Assembly (NCBI RefSeq): GCF_006740045.1
Contig: NZ_AP019749.1
Span: forward strand, 2,127,001-2,191,000
DNA length: 64,000 bases
Direction of reading: 5' to 3'
Source: Comamonas terrigena NBRC 13299
Lineage (GTDB): Bacteria > Pseudomonadota > Gammaproteobacteria > Burkholderiales > Burkholderiaceae_C
Below are positions 8,481-17,453 of the stretch, in pieces; the first letter of the stretch is position 1; each line of letters starts with the position of its first letter. A program made the position numbers and the translations under genes. Below the pieces are notes generated by a model, which was given only the letters and a program-made list of their open reading frames with translations, did no database searches and had not been told where the DNA came from.

Positions 8481-10187
8481 TTACATCCCCGAGTAGTTGG
8501 GGCCGCCGCCGCCTTCGGGCGTGACCCAGACGATGTTCTGTGTCGGGTCCTTGATGTCGCAGGTCTTGCAGTGCACGCAGTTCTGGGCGTTGATCTGCAG
8601 GCGCTGGGCATCGCCGCCCTTGTCGGTGTCGGCCACGAATTCGTAGACGCCGGCCGGGCAGTAGCGCGCCTCGGGGCCGGCAAACTTGGCCAGGTTGACG
8701 TTGACGGGCACCGAAGCGTCCTTGAGCGTCAGGTGGGCCGGCTGGTCTTCGCTGTGGTTGGTGTTGCTGATGAACACGCTGGACAGGCGGTCAAACGTCA
8801 GCTTGCCATCGGGCTTGGGATAGTCGATGGGGGTGCACTCTGCCGCGGGCTTCAGGTACACATGGTCGGGCTTGTCGCGGTGCAGCGTCCAGGGGATGTT
8901 GCCCTTCAGGACGAACTGCTCCAGGCCGTTCATGATGGTGGCAGTGGACAGGCCCTTCTTGAACCAGGTCTTGAAGTTGCGGGCCTTCCACAGTTCGTCG
9001 TACAGCCAGCTGTTTTCGAAGGCGGTTTCGTAGGCGCTCAGCACATCGCCCTGGCGGCCGGCGGTCACGGCGTCATAGATGGCGTCGGCCGCCATCATGC
9101 CGGTCTTGATCGCGGCGTGGCTGCCCTTGATACGGGACACGTTCAGGAAGCCGGCGTCGCAGCCCACCAGCGCGCCACCGGGGAACACGAACTTGGGCAG
9201 GCTCAGAATGCCGCCGGCCGTGATGGCGCGGGCGCCATAGGAAATGCGCTTGGCCGGCTTGATGCCCTTGGCCTCATCGCCTTCCAGGTAGTAGCGGATG
9301 TTGGGATGGGTCTTCCAGCGCTGCATCTCCTCGAACGGAGACAGGTAGGGGTTGGCATAGTCCAGACCCACCACATAGCCCAGCGTGACCAGGTTGTCTT
9401 CCAGGTGGTAGAGGAAGCCGCCGCCATAGGTCTTGTTGTCCATGGGCCAGCCGCCGGTGTGCAGCACCATGCCGGCCTGGTGGCGGGCAGGGTCGATTTC
9501 CCACAGTTCCTTGATGCCGATACCGTAGGTTTGCGGGTCCTTGTCGGCATCCAGCTGGTACTTGGCAATCAGTTGCTTGCCCAGGTGGCCGCGTGCGCCT
9601 TCGGCGAACACGGTGTACTTGCCGTGCAGCTCCATGCCCAGCTGGAATTCACCAGTGGGCTCGCCATCCTTGCCCACGCCCATGTTGCCGGTGGCCACGC
9701 CCTTGATGGAGCCGTCTTCGTTGAACAGCACTTCGGCCGCGGCAAAGCCCGGGAAAATTTCCACGCCCAGGGCCTCGGCCTGGTCGGCCAGCCACTTGCT
9801 GAAGAAGCCCAGGCGCACGATGTAGTTGCCTTCGTTGTGGAAGCACTGGGGCAGCAGGAAGTTGGGGGTGCGCAGCGAGCCCTTCTCGCTCAGGAACACC
9901 ATGGCGTCGGTGGTGACGGGCTGGTTCAGCGGTGCGCCTTTTTCCTTCCAGTCGGGGATCAGCTCGTTCAGTGCCTTGGGGTCCATGATGGCGCCGGACA
10001 GCGTGTGCGCACCAGGTTCGGAGCCTTTTTCCAGCACCACGACAGAAATGTCCTGGCCTTTTTCGGCGGCCAGCTGCTTGAGGCGGATGGCGGTCGACAG
10101 GCCTGCAGGGCCGCCACCGACCACCACCACGTCGTATTCCATGGCCTCGCGTGGTCCGTACTGGGCCAAGATTTCTTCGTTTGTCAT
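8481..10187 (-). CDS. etfD: Electron transfer flavoprotein-ubiquinone oxidoreductase
   Basis: A 568-residue membrane-associated flavoprotein that passes electrons from reduced ETF (fed by acyl-CoA and other dehydrogenases) to ubiquinone. The FAD-binding motif VGGGPAG is at residues 23-29. The 4Fe-4S cluster ligands are C510 (YCPAGVYE), C537, C540 and C543 (CVHCKTCDIKDP). Full family length, with all domains present. It would serve the acyl-CoA dehydrogenase of the valine pathway encoded near 59 kb. The ATG at 10187 gives MTNEEILAQYGPREAMEYD; a later Met is possible but this start keeps the common short N-terminal extension. Confidence 0.96.
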   Translation of the reverse strand: MTNEEILAQYGPREAMEYDVVVVGGGPAGLSTAIRLKQLAAEKGQDISVVVLEKGSEPGAHTLSGAIMDPKALNELIPDWKEKGAPLNQPVTTDAMVFLSEKGSLRTPNFLLPQCFHNEGNYIVRLGFFSKWLADQAEALGVEIFPGFAAAEVLFNEDGSIKGVATGNMGVGKDGEPTGEFQLGMELHGKYTVFAEGARGHLGKQLIAKYQLDADKDPQTYGIGIKELWEIDPARHQAGMVLHTGGWPMDNKTYGGGFLYHLEDNLVTLGYVVGLDYANPYLSPFEEMQRWKTHPNIRYYLEGDEAKGIKPAKRISYGARAITAGGILSLPKFVFPGGALVGCDAGFLNVSRIKGSHAAIKTGMMAADAIYDAVTAGRQGDVLSAYETAFENSWLYDELWKARNFKTWFKKGLSTATIMNGLEQFVLKGNIPWTLHRDKPDHVYLKPAAECTPIDYPKPDGKLTFDRLSSVFISNTNHSEDQPAHLTLKDASVPVNVNLAKFAGPEARYCPAGVYEFVADTDKGGDAQRLQINAQNCVHCKTCDIKDPTQNIVWVTPEGGGGPNYSGM

Positions 10188-10655
10188 CGGGGTGTCTCGC
10201 TTATAAATAGTGAAAATCCGGAGGGCCTGAAGCCGGTGCTGCAGCGCCGCAAATTGCGGCTGATTCTATGCGTGCTGAAGGCATCTCCCAATAACTTGCG
10301 CGGCACTTACGGGGAGTCAACCCTGAAATATGACGGCTTGTCGGCATTTTTCTGACACCTTGGTGACGCATGGCGGTGGCAGCCTTGCCGCATTGCGAGG
10401 GGTTGCCTGCGCAGGATGCGAAGGTGGCGGGCCGGGGCAGGGGCTGTCCACCGGCTGGCTCAGGGCATGCCGCCATGGGACAAGGTAGCGTCATGCGCGG
10501 TGTCCGAAGCCGCACCGCACACCGTGTCGCACGCCGTGGCAGGTTCCCCTCACAAAGAACGGGGAAGGCGAAGACCATTCATTGTCGGCAGTGACTGCAA
10601 TAGAATGAATAAGAACCATTCTTGTTTGATTTGCAGCGGACCGACCGGCTCCTAT
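10188..10655. other. 468-base divergent promoter region of etfD and the iron sigma factor
   Basis: The stretch holds both outward promoters. The right end has the Fur-box-like site described separately. The middle (10290-10350) is A/T-richer and could hold the minus-strand etfD promoter. No coding region is supported; the frame of the sigma factor is open back to 10416 but without homology-like sequence. Confidence 0.4.
10602..10622. promoter_or_regulatory. Fur-box-like operator upstream of the FecI-type sigma gene
   Basis: A 21-base dyad, AGAATG and CATTCT arms around AATAAGAAC, lies 34 bases before the chosen start of the sigma factor. It has the A/T-rich, GAATG/CATTC character of beta-proteobacterial Fur sites and sits where a promoter-blocking operator would be expected. 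Fur control is inferred, not shown. Confidence 0.6.
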
Positions 10656-11162
10656 ATGCCTTCCAGCCTCCCATCTTCTTCGCGGGACATCGCCACCCTG
10701 TATCTGGACCACCACAGCTGGTTGCTGGCCTGGCTGCGCCGGAGGCTGTCGAACGCCTGCGACGCCGCGGATCTGACCCAGGACACTTTTGTGCGCATCC
10801 TGGGAGCCAGGGAGGTGGCTGCGATCGAGACGCCGCGTGCCTACCTGACGACCGTGGCCAAGGGCGTGCTGGTGAACTGGTACCGGCGCCAGGCACTGGA
10901 GCAGGCGTACCTGGAGGCCCTGGCGCTGTTGCCCGAGCCGCAGGCCCCTTCACCTGAGCAACGCGCGCTGGTGCTGGAGACGCTGCAGGAGATCGATGCC
11001 ATGCTGGACACGCTGGCGCCCGTGGTGCGCCGCACCTTCCTGCTGTCGCAGCTGGAGGGTATGAAATACGAAGACATTGCCCTGCAGCTGGGGGTGTCGC
11101 TGACCAGCGTCAAACGCTATATGGCCCAGGCGTTCCGCCAATGCCTGCAACTGGTGGAGTGA
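10656..11162 (+). CDS. fecI: FecI-type ECF sigma factor
   Basis: A 168-residue extracytoplasmic-function sigma factor. Region 2 is at about residues 10-70 (DIATLYLDHHSWLLAWLRRRL, then ADLTQDTFVRIL) and region 4 at about 105-165 (LAPVVRRTFLLSQLEGMKYEDIA, then TSVKRYMAQAFRQCL), both typical of iron-starvation sigma factors. The ATG at 10656 was chosen because the alternative ATG at 10605 lies inside the Fur-like operator. The next gene, fecR, starts 8 bases after its stop. It should direct transcription of the siderophore receptor gene when the receptor signals through FecR. Confidence 0.9.
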   Translation: MPSSLPSSSRDIATLYLDHHSWLLAWLRRRLSNACDAADLTQDTFVRILGAREVAAIETPRAYLTTVAKGVLVNWYRRQALEQAYLEALALLPEPQAPSPEQRALVLETLQEIDAMLDTLAPVVRRTFLLSQLEGMKYEDIALQLGVSLTSVKRYMAQAFRQCLQLVE

Positions 11163-11170
11163 ACAGGTTC

Positions 11171-12142
11171 ATGGCCGGTGATGCAATGGATGCGCGCATT
11201 CTGGACGAGGCGGCCGATTGGCTGGTGCTGTGGCACGACCAGGGAATGACGGAGGCGGAATGCGCGGACTTCGAGCGCTGGCGCGCCCGCAGTCCCGCCC
11301 ACCGCCAGGCGTGGGCCCGCGCAGAGCTGCTGATGGGGCGGCTGGGTGATCTGCCCCGTGACTGGGCCATGCCGGTTCTGGACCGCCCGGTACGCCATGC
11401 CCGCACTTCACGCCGTCAGGTGGTGGCCAAACTGGCAGCCTTGCTGGCCGTGGCACCAACGGCCTGGCTGGGCTGGCAATGGGCGGGGGAGCAGGGCTGG
11501 ACGGCCGATGTGCGCACCGCCACGGGCGAGCAGCGCCGCGTGACCCTGGCCGATGGCAGCCAGCTGCTGCTGGATACCCATAGCGCCGTGGACATTGTGT
11601 TCGATGGCCTCCAGCGTACGGTGCATCTGCGCACAGGGGCGATTGCGGTGGAAACCGCGCCGGACGCCACCGGCCTGCAGCGTCCTTTTGCTGTGCACAC
11701 CGCCCTGGGGCGGCTGCGGGCATTGGGGACACGTTTCACGGTGCGCCAGGAGGATGCGGTGGTGCACCTGGCGGTGACCGAGGGCGCGGTGGAGGTCACG
11801 CTGCACGGAGTGACGGTCCCCCGCACTGTGGTGCCGGTGGGACAGCAGACAGAGCTGACGAAGCAGGGCGTCAGCGCACTGGCGCCGGTGTCGGTACAGC
11901 AGCAGTCCTGGGTGCACGGCATGTTGATGGCCGATGCCATGGCGTTGAGCGATGTCTGCGCCGAGCTGTCACGCTACCGCAGCGGCATTTTGCAATGCGC
12001 GCCGGAGGTGGCGGGCCTGCGGGTGTCCGGAGCCTATCCACTGACGGATACCGACCGTGCGCTGGCCATGCTGCAAGCAACGTACCCCATCCAGGCGCAC
12101 CAGCGCTGGCGTGGGCACTGGGTCACGCTGCTGGCGCGTTAG
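11171..12142 (+). CDS. fecR: FecR-type anti-sigma / sigma regulator
   Basis: A 323-residue inner-membrane regulator. The N-terminal ~85 residues (AADWLVLWHDQGMTEAECADFERW) form the cytoplasmic sigma-binding DUF4880-type domain; one membrane helix follows the RTSRRQVVAKL segment (about 80-100); the periplasmic FecR domain (VRTATGEQRRVTLADGSQL onward) receives the signal from the STN domain of the receptor. The ATG at 11171 has GGAG 11 bases upstream inside the end of fecI; an earlier in-frame ATG at 11141 would overlap fecI more. Standard fecI-fecR-receptor order supports the role. Confidence 0.9.
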   Translation: MAGDAMDARILDEAADWLVLWHDQGMTEAECADFERWRARSPAHRQAWARAELLMGRLGDLPRDWAMPVLDRPVRHARTSRRQVVAKLAALLAVAPTAWLGWQWAGEQGWTADVRTATGEQRRVTLADGSQLLLDTHSAVDIVFDGLQRTVHLRTGAIAVETAPDATGLQRPFAVHTALGRLRALGTRFTVRQEDAVVHLAVTEGAVEVTLHGVTVPRTVVPVGQQTELTKQGVSALAPVSVQQQSWVHGMLMADAMALSDVCAELSRYRSGILQCAPEVAGLRVSGAYPLTDTDRALAMLQATYPIQAHQRWRGHWVTLLAR

Positions 12143-12226
12143 GGCGCGCGGCTTGCAGGGCTGCAGCGGCCTGCACGCCCTGGACAAAAAAATCTGCCCG
12201 TCCCCTGAGACTTTTTTTCGGCTCGC

Positions 12227-12273
12227 TTGGCAAGGGAAGTGAAACCGCTTTTTGCCCTTCACTTTTTTGCCAA
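12227..12273 (+). other. Leader hairpin overlapping the ribosome-binding site of the receptor gene
   Basis: Two nested 7-base paired blocks, TTGGCAA / TTGCCAA outside and AAGTGAA / TTCACTT inside, separated by a GGG versus TT internal loop, with a 14-base top loop (12244-12257). The 3' arm ends in CCAA and runs into AAGGA (12272-12276), the likely ribosome-binding site of the ATG at 12286. Folding could therefore limit translation, or act as an attenuator given the T6 run in the 3' arm. Confidence 0.6.
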
Positions 12274-12285
12274 GGACCGCTTTTC

Positions 12286-14784
12286 ATGCCCGCATTTCAG
12301 GCTTCACGCCCTGTCTTCCACCCTGTTGCCCACGCCGTACGGCTGGTCTTGCTGGGCTGTGCCCTGGCGGCCAGCGCGGCCCAGGCGGCGGCCCCCGTGC
12401 CTGCGACCACGCCCATGGCTGCCCAGAGCTACGAGATCCCCGCAGGCCCGCTGGGCCGTGCGCTGGCCGAGGTGGCTGCCGCAGCGGGCGTGGCGCTGTC
12501 TTTCGACCCGGCATTGACCCAGGGACTGAGCAGTCCGGGCGTGGCGGGCAGTTTCACGCCCCAGGCGGCTTTGCAGCGCCTGCTGGCGGGCAGCGGCCTG
12601 GAGCTGGTGCCGCGCCCTGGCGGCAGCTATACCCTGCAAAAACAGCCGCAGCCGCGCAGCCGCAACCAGGAGGGGGCCACGCTGGCCGAAGTGCGCGTGA
12701 CGGCGAATGCCGAGCCCAGCGACGCCACGGAAGGCACTGGCAGCTACACCGCCCGGCGGATGCGTACCGCCACGCCCCTGGCGCTGTCGCCGCGCGAGAC
12801 CCCGCAGGCCGTGTCCGTGGTCACCAGCCAGCAGATTGAAGACCGGGGGCTGGTGTCGCTGGCCGACGCCGTGCAGGCCACCCCCGGCCTGACGGTGAGC
12901 AAGTGGGGCGGCGAGCGCTACCGTTTTTCCTCGCGCGGCTTCCAGATCAACAACCTGATGGTCGACGGCTTGCCCATGGAATATGAGGAGGCGGCGCTGT
13001 CCACGGGCGCGCTGTCCATGTACGACCGCCTGGAAGCCATGCGCGGCGCGGCCGGCCTGAGCGAGGGGGCGGGGACGCCGGGCGGCTCCATCAACTTGGT
13101 GCGCAAACGCCCGACACGCGAATTCCAGGGTTCGGCCACGGTCAGTGCCGGCAGCTGGGATGATTACACCGGTTCGGTGGACCTGGGGGGGCCGTTGAAC
13201 GAAGCCGGCACGCTGCGCGGGCGTGCCGTGGTCAGCCGCCAGGATCGGCATTCCTTCATTGATGACTACCAGAACCGGCGCACCCTGGCCTACGGCATTC
13301 TGGAGGCGGATCTGGCGCCTTCCACCACCGTGAGCCTGGGCGCTTCGTACAGCAACGAGGACAATCCCGGGGTGGACTGGAACGGTCTGGGCACCATGCC
13401 CGACGGCAGCTTTCTGCCGATCCGTCGTTCCACGCGCATGAGTCCCAGCTGGTCTTTCTGGGACAAACGCAGCACCACGGTGTTCGCCGATGTGGAGCAC
13501 CGCCTGGGCAACGGCTGGAAGGCCAAGTTCGCGGCATCGGCCATCGACAGCGAGATGCACATGCTGGGGTCCTATCTGCGTTCGGCCACCATCGACGCCG
13601 GCGGCCAGCCGCTGTTCAGTCTGGGTGGTGGCGGTTACGACTATGAGCGCACGCAGCGCAGCTTCGATGCCCAGCTTTCGGGCGCAGTCACCGCCTGGGG
13701 CCGCAGCCACGATGTGGTGGTGGGCGCCAGCCACCGGCGCAGCCGCTGGGATGATGTGGGTGGTGGCGCCACCATCGACGGCAGTTTCACCCTGGCGACC
13801 TTCAATCCGCTGAACTGGGACCCGCGCAGCGTGTCCCTGCCCACGGTGGGTGCGTACGGCCTGTGGCGGCGCAAGGCCGACATGGAGCAGACCAGCGTCT
13901 ACGGCATGACCCGCCTGGCCGTGACCGATGCGACCAAGCTGATCCTGGGGTCGCGCCTGGACTGGTATGAGCGCAACCAGGTGCAGTTCGACGGCGACTA
14001 TCCCTATGGAGAAACGCACCAGAAGGCCAGCCACAAGTTCACGCCGTATGCCGGGGTGGTGCATGCGCTGAGCCCGACCCATGCCGTGTATGGCAGCTGG
14101 ACACGCATCTTCAATCCGCAAAGCTACAACACGGCCGATGGCGGCACGCTGGCGCCCGAGCAGGGCCGCAATCTGGAGCTGGGCATCAAGGGCGAATACC
14201 TGGGCGGCCGCCTGAATGCCAGCGCGGCGCTGTTCCAGATCGATCTGGAAAACCTGCCCGACGCGCTGCCCAGCTCCGCATGCACGGGACAGCTGACCAC
14301 CTGCTACCAGCCTGCGGGCAAGGTGCGCAGCCGGGGTGTGGAGTTCGAGGTGGCGGGCGAGCTGGCGCGTGGCTGGCAGATGTCTGCCAGCTATACCTAT
14401 GCTTCGGCCGAGCGGGTGGCCGCCGCCTCGGGCTACGACCCCACGGGAAGCTACAGCGTCGGGTCGCGTTACGCCACCAATATGCCGCGCCATCTGTTCA
14501 AGCTGGCCACGAGCTACCAGCTGCCGGGGGCGTTGCACCGTTGGAAGGTTGGTGGTTCGGTCCATGTTCAGGACAGCATCTCCAGCACCTGGAATGTGCG
14601 CCAAGGAGGCTATGCCCTGGTCGGCCTGCACGCGGCTTATGCACTCAGCCGCCAGCTGGACCTGAGCCTGAATGTCAACAACCTGTTCGACCGCAGCTAT
14701 TACTCGGGCATTGGTGCGGACAACGGGCCGAACTTCTTTGGCGACCCGCGCAATGTGATGTTGACGGCACGCTACCGCTTCTGA
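12286..14784 (+). CDS. TonB-dependent siderophore receptor with STN signalling domain
   Basis: An 832-residue outer-membrane receptor. A signal peptide covers about residues 1-35 (ending SAAQAA). An STN domain follows (SYEIPAGPLGRALAEVAAAAG to SGLELVPRPGGSYTL), which talks to FecR. The plug begins near RETPQAVSVVTSQQIEDRG and contains GGERYRFSSRGFQINNLMVDG and AGTPGGSINLVRKRP; the barrel ends in the canonical terminal Phe (ARYRF). The plug and barrel resemble FpvA/FoxA/FhuE-type ferric siderophore receptors; the exact siderophore is unknown. It lies just after fecI-fecR and is probably their target. No siderophore synthesis genes are in the window, so uptake of a foreign siderophore is plausible. 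Confidence 0.92.
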   Translation: MPAFQASRPVFHPVAHAVRLVLLGCALAASAAQAAAPVPATTPMAAQSYEIPAGPLGRALAEVAAAAGVALSFDPALTQGLSSPGVAGSFTPQAALQRLLAGSGLELVPRPGGSYTLQKQPQPRSRNQEGATLAEVRVTANAEPSDATEGTGSYTARRMRTATPLALSPRETPQAVSVVTSQQIEDRGLVSLADAVQATPGLTVSKWGGERYRFSSRGFQINNLMVDGLPMEYEEAALSTGALSMYDRLEAMRGAAGLSEGAGTPGGSINLVRKRPTREFQGSATVSAGSWDDYTGSVDLGGPLNEAGTLRGRAVVSRQDRHSFIDDYQNRRTLAYGILEADLAPSTTVSLGASYSNEDNPGVDWNGLGTMPDGSFLPIRRSTRMSPSWSFWDKRSTTVFADVEHRLGNGWKAKFAASAIDSEMHMLGSYLRSATIDAGGQPLFSLGGGGYDYERTQRSFDAQLSGAVTAWGRSHDVVVGASHRRSRWDDVGGGATIDGSFTLATFNPLNWDPRSVSLPTVGAYGLWRRKADMEQTSVYGMTRLAVTDATKLILGSRLDWYERNQVQFDGDYPYGETHQKASHKFTPYAGVVHALSPTHAVYGSWTRIFNPQSYNTADGGTLAPEQGRNLELGIKGEYLGGRLNASAALFQIDLENLPDALPSSACTGQLTTCYQPAGKVRSRGVEFEVAGELARGWQMSASYTYASAERVAAASGYDPTGSYSVGSRYATNMPRHLFKLATSYQLPGALHRWKVGGSVHVQDSISSTWNVRQGGYALVGLHAAYALSRQLDLSLNVNNLFDRSYYSGIGADNGPNFFGDPRNVMLTARYRF

Positions 14785-14978
14785 GCGCGCTGGCTGCGCC
14801 GCAGGATCACCTGCTGTGGGTGGTTCTCGGTACTTTGCTGGTTTCAGCAGCCGATGGGGCGTGCGGGCATTCCCTGGGCAGGATGGGGCGGTAAGCGCCT
14901 GCGCGGCAGGGGGCGTTGCCGGTTCCGGCGCCAGCGGGCCAGCGCGCAGGGGCCAGGCCCGTCCCGGACAACCCCCTT

Positions 14979-15003
14979 GGCCACAATAAGATGGCCCTTT
15001 TTT
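14979..15003 (+). terminator. Weak terminator candidate
   Basis: GGCCA / TGGCC stem with an 8-base loop followed by CTTTTTT. The stem is short, so efficiency is doubtful. Confidence 0.35.
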
Positions 15004-15029
15004 CGATCTCGCGTGTCATAGCCTGAGAA

Positions 15030-15054
15030 GGGGGTATTTGCGCCCCCGTTTTTT
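15030..15054 (+). terminator. Terminator candidate upstream of the DUF3649 gene
   Basis: GGGGG / CCCCC stem with an 8-base loop followed by GTTTTTT. It lies 33 bases before the next start codon and could be either the receptor terminator or a leader attenuator. Confidence 0.4.
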
Positions 15055-15086
15055 CTGTCTGTTTCTCGCTGAGGGATTGCTGCGCC

Positions 15087-15386
15087 ATGTCGCTTGCTTT
15101 GACCGCCCGTCCGGGCTTTTCCATGCTCTCGCGCGTGCTGGCCGCCGCGCTGGGGGGCTATGCCGTAGCCAGTGCCGTCGCCGTGCTGTTGGCTGCGGTT
15201 TTGCCCGTGGCGCGCGCGGAAGCGGTGCTGGCCGGCATACAGTGGAGTTTTGTTGTCTATGTGGTGGCGGCGATCTGGGCGTTCTCGCCCGTGTCGCTGG
15301 CCCGTGTCTGGGGTGTGCTGCTGGCCACCGTGGCACTGCTGGTGCTGGTCAGCTGGGTCTGCGCCCGTGCCGGGACAGGGGGCTGA
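15087..15386 (+). CDS. DUF3649-type small inner-membrane protein of iron clusters
   Basis: A 99-residue protein with three hydrophobic segments (about residues 16-42, 50-68 and 73-92). Such proteins are commonly annotated DUF3649 or 'iron transporter' and occur beside PepSY-TM proteins in siderophore loci. The stop TGA at 15384 is one base from the ATG of the PepSY gene, so the two are translationally linked. Function is unknown; association with ferrisiderophore reduction is inferred from context. Confidence 0.7.
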   Translation: MSLALTARPGFSMLSRVLAAALGGYAVASAVAVLLAAVLPVARAEAVLAGIQWSFVVYVVAAIWAFSPVSLARVWGVLLATVALLVLVSWVCARAGTGG

Positions 15387-15387
15387 G

Positions 15388-17097
15388 ATGGCCAAATCAC
15401 CTTCTACCAGCGGCGTGGGCCGTGGCAGCTTTCGCCAGGCCCAGGCCTGGCTGCACACCTGGTGCGGGCTGTGGGTGTCATGGCTGCTGTTCGCGGTGTT
15501 TCTGACCGGCACGCTGGCCGTGTTCGAGGAGCCGATCACCCACTGGATGACCCCCGAGCACCACGCTGAGGAGGCCGCGCAGGCGGCGGATCCGGCGGCT
15601 GAAGCCGGGGGCAACCTGTCCCAGCGCCTGGCCTGGGGGCTGGCCTATATGGAACAGCACCATCCCGACGCGGAGATGTGGGAACTGTGGCCGGCCGATG
15701 CCGAGGGCGCAGGGCGCCTGAACGTGTACTGGTTCGATGCCGCGCGTGCTTATGCAGAGGCCAGGCTGAACCCTGCCACCGGGGAGCCGCTGGGTGCCGT
15801 CGCGCGCACGGCCCGTGACACCCTGGGCGGGCACCATTTTGTGGACTTCCATTACCAGCTGCACGCTGGCAGGGCGGGGCTGTGGGCCGTGGGCATTGCG
15901 GCCATGGTGATGCTGGTGGCGCTGGTCAGCGGGGTCATCACGCACCGGCGCATTTTTCAGGATTTCTTCACCTTTCGCCCCCGCAAAGGTCAGCGCAGCT
16001 GGCTGGATGCGCACAACGCCACAGGCGTGCTGACGCTGCCGTTCCAACTGATGATTGCCTATACCGGGATCGTGATTTCGGGTCTGAGCTTCATGCCGGC
16101 CGGCGTGGTGACCTTCTACGGGGCGGGCAGTGAGGGGGTGCGGGCGCACATGGCGGCGCTGGAGGAGGGGGGCAAGCCCCCACGTTCCGGCCAGGCCATG
16201 GCGGTACCCGATCTGGAGCCGTTTGCCCTGCGCGGCCAGCAACTGATGGGCCAGCCGGTGCGGGCCGTGGTGATCAGCCATCCGGGCGATGCCGCAGCGC
16301 GCATTGGCGTGTATGGCTGGAACCAGGAGGACAGCATGCGCCAGCGCCTGAGTGCCACCAGCGGCATGGTGATGTTCTCGGCCGCGACGGGCGAGGTGCT
16401 GCAGGTGCGGCTGCCCGGTGGGGTGGACGGTGGCGGTGCTTCGCTGGCGCAGTCGGTGCTGGGCGGCCTGCACCGGGTGGAGTTTGGGGGGCTGGCGCTC
16501 AAGTGGCTGTACTTTCTGTGTGGCCTGGCGGGCAGCGCCATGGTGGCCACCGGCGCCGTGCTGTTCATGGTCAAGCGCCGTACCAAGCACCTGGGCGAGT
16601 TTGGCCGCGCCACCGCCCGCGTGTATGGGCTGATTGAAGGCCTGAATGTGGCGGCCATTGCCGGGCTGGCGCTGGCCTGCATCGGCTACCTGTGGGCGAA
16701 CCGGCTGGTGCCCGTGGAGCTGGCCCACCGCCATGACTGGGAACTGGCCACGTTCTTTGGCCTGTGGCTGCTGGCGCTGGTGCACGCGCTGTACCGCCCG
16801 CCCGCCAGGGCCTGGAACGAGCAATTGGGCGCGCTGGCCGCGCTGTGTCTGCTGCTGCCGCTGCTGAACTGGATGACGGTGGGCGACCAGCTGTGGGCCC
16901 AGTTCCTGCGCGCAGACTGGGAAAGCATGGGCGTGGAGCTGGTGGCACTGGCCTGTGGTGGTGTGGCCCTGCTGGCACTGCGCAGGCGCACCCAGCACCG
17001 GCCGGTCGCCACAACTCGCAAGGCGGCAGGGGGGGGCGTTGCCGCGGCTGACGTGTCCGTACCTGCATCGGCTACCCGTGCCAAGGAGGCCGCATGA
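15388..17097 (+). CDS. PepSY-associated transmembrane protein, putative ferrisiderophore reductase
   Basis: A 569-residue inner-membrane protein of the PepSY-TM family (FoxB/VciB/FsqB relatives). The first membrane helix begins near residue 17 (AQAWLHTWCGLWVSWLLFAVF), with the family signature LHTWCGL; a periplasmic PepSY-like region follows, then HFVDFHYQLH and helices around residues 165-185, 205-240, and a cluster of helices in the last third. Conserved His residues in HTW, HHF and HYQLH fit heme or iron handling. The very C-terminus is Ala-rich and ends at KEAA, overlapping the next ATG (ATGA). Role in releasing iron from siderophores in the periplasm or membrane is inferred from family work and the iron context. 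Confidence 0.82.
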   Translation: MAKSPSTSGVGRGSFRQAQAWLHTWCGLWVSWLLFAVFLTGTLAVFEEPITHWMTPEHHAEEAAQAADPAAEAGGNLSQRLAWGLAYMEQHHPDAEMWELWPADAEGAGRLNVYWFDAARAYAEARLNPATGEPLGAVARTARDTLGGHHFVDFHYQLHAGRAGLWAVGIAAMVMLVALVSGVITHRRIFQDFFTFRPRKGQRSWLDAHNATGVLTLPFQLMIAYTGIVISGLSFMPAGVVTFYGAGSEGVRAHMAALEEGGKPPRSGQAMAVPDLEPFALRGQQLMGQPVRAVVISHPGDAAARIGVYGWNQEDSMRQRLSATSGMVMFSAATGEVLQVRLPGGVDGGGASLAQSVLGGLHRVEFGGLALKWLYFLCGLAGSAMVATGAVLFMVKRRTKHLGEFGRATARVYGLIEGLNVAAIAGLALACIGYLWANRLVPVELAHRHDWELATFFGLWLLALVHALYRPPARAWNEQLGALAALCLLLPLLNWMTVGDQLWAQFLRADWESMGVELVALACGGVALLALRRRTQHRPVATTRKAAGGGVAAADVSVPASATRAKEAA

Positions 17098-17453
17098 ATA
17101 CCGGACTGGCTTTTCTTCTGTCCTGGGCGCTTGCGCTGGCCGGCATGGCGGCACTGGCGCTGGCGATCGACCGCCACCACGGGCAGCTCCACGGCGACGG
17201 AGAGTTGTCCCGCCGGCGTGCCGTGCTGCTGCAGGTGGCGGGGGTGTTGCTGCTGGCAGCTGCCGTGGTGCCTTGTGTGCAAGCCTGGGGCGGCACGGTG
17301 GGGACGGTGGCCTGGTTGGGCTGCCTGTCAGCCGGCGCTTTGACGGTGGCCTGGGGGCTGAGCGTGTCCCCGCGCACCGTGGCCTGGCTGGCCCTGTTGG
17401 CGGCACCTGTGGCGCTGGCGGTGTGGCTCGGGTGCGGTGGATGGGCGGCGTGA
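17094..17453 (+). CDS. DUF3325-type small membrane protein
   Basis: A 119-residue protein with four predicted membrane helices (about 5-24, 42-62, 68-86, 92-113). It overlaps the PepSY gene by four bases (ATGA) and ends the iron block. Proteins of this size and position are usually annotated DUF3325. Its function is unknown; it probably assembles with the two preceding membrane proteins. Confidence 0.7.
   Translation: MNTGLAFLLSWALALAGMAALALAIDRHHGQLHGDGELSRRRAVLLQVAGVLLLAAAVVPCVQAWGGTVGTVAWLGCLSAGALTVAWGLSVSPRTVAWLALLAAPVALAVWLGCGGWAA

Larger units (their letters stand above)
14785..15086 (+). other. 302-base gap after the receptor gene
   Basis: No gene is supported. It holds two terminator-like hairpins on the plus strand (14979-15003 and 15030-15054). 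The gap separates the receptor from the inner-membrane set that follows, so the latter may have its own promoter or depend on readthrough. Confidence 0.4.

Noticed and set aside
8571..10355. A long plus-strand open frame opposite the ETF-QO gene
   Set aside because: It is antisense to a full-length, motif-complete gene; long antisense frames are expected at this GC content and the translation is His/Gly/Val-rich without recognisable domains.
12304..14631. A 775-codon minus-strand open frame opposite the TonB receptor
   Set aside because: Antisense of a clear receptor gene; composition rich in Arg, His, Ala and Gly is typical of shadow frames.
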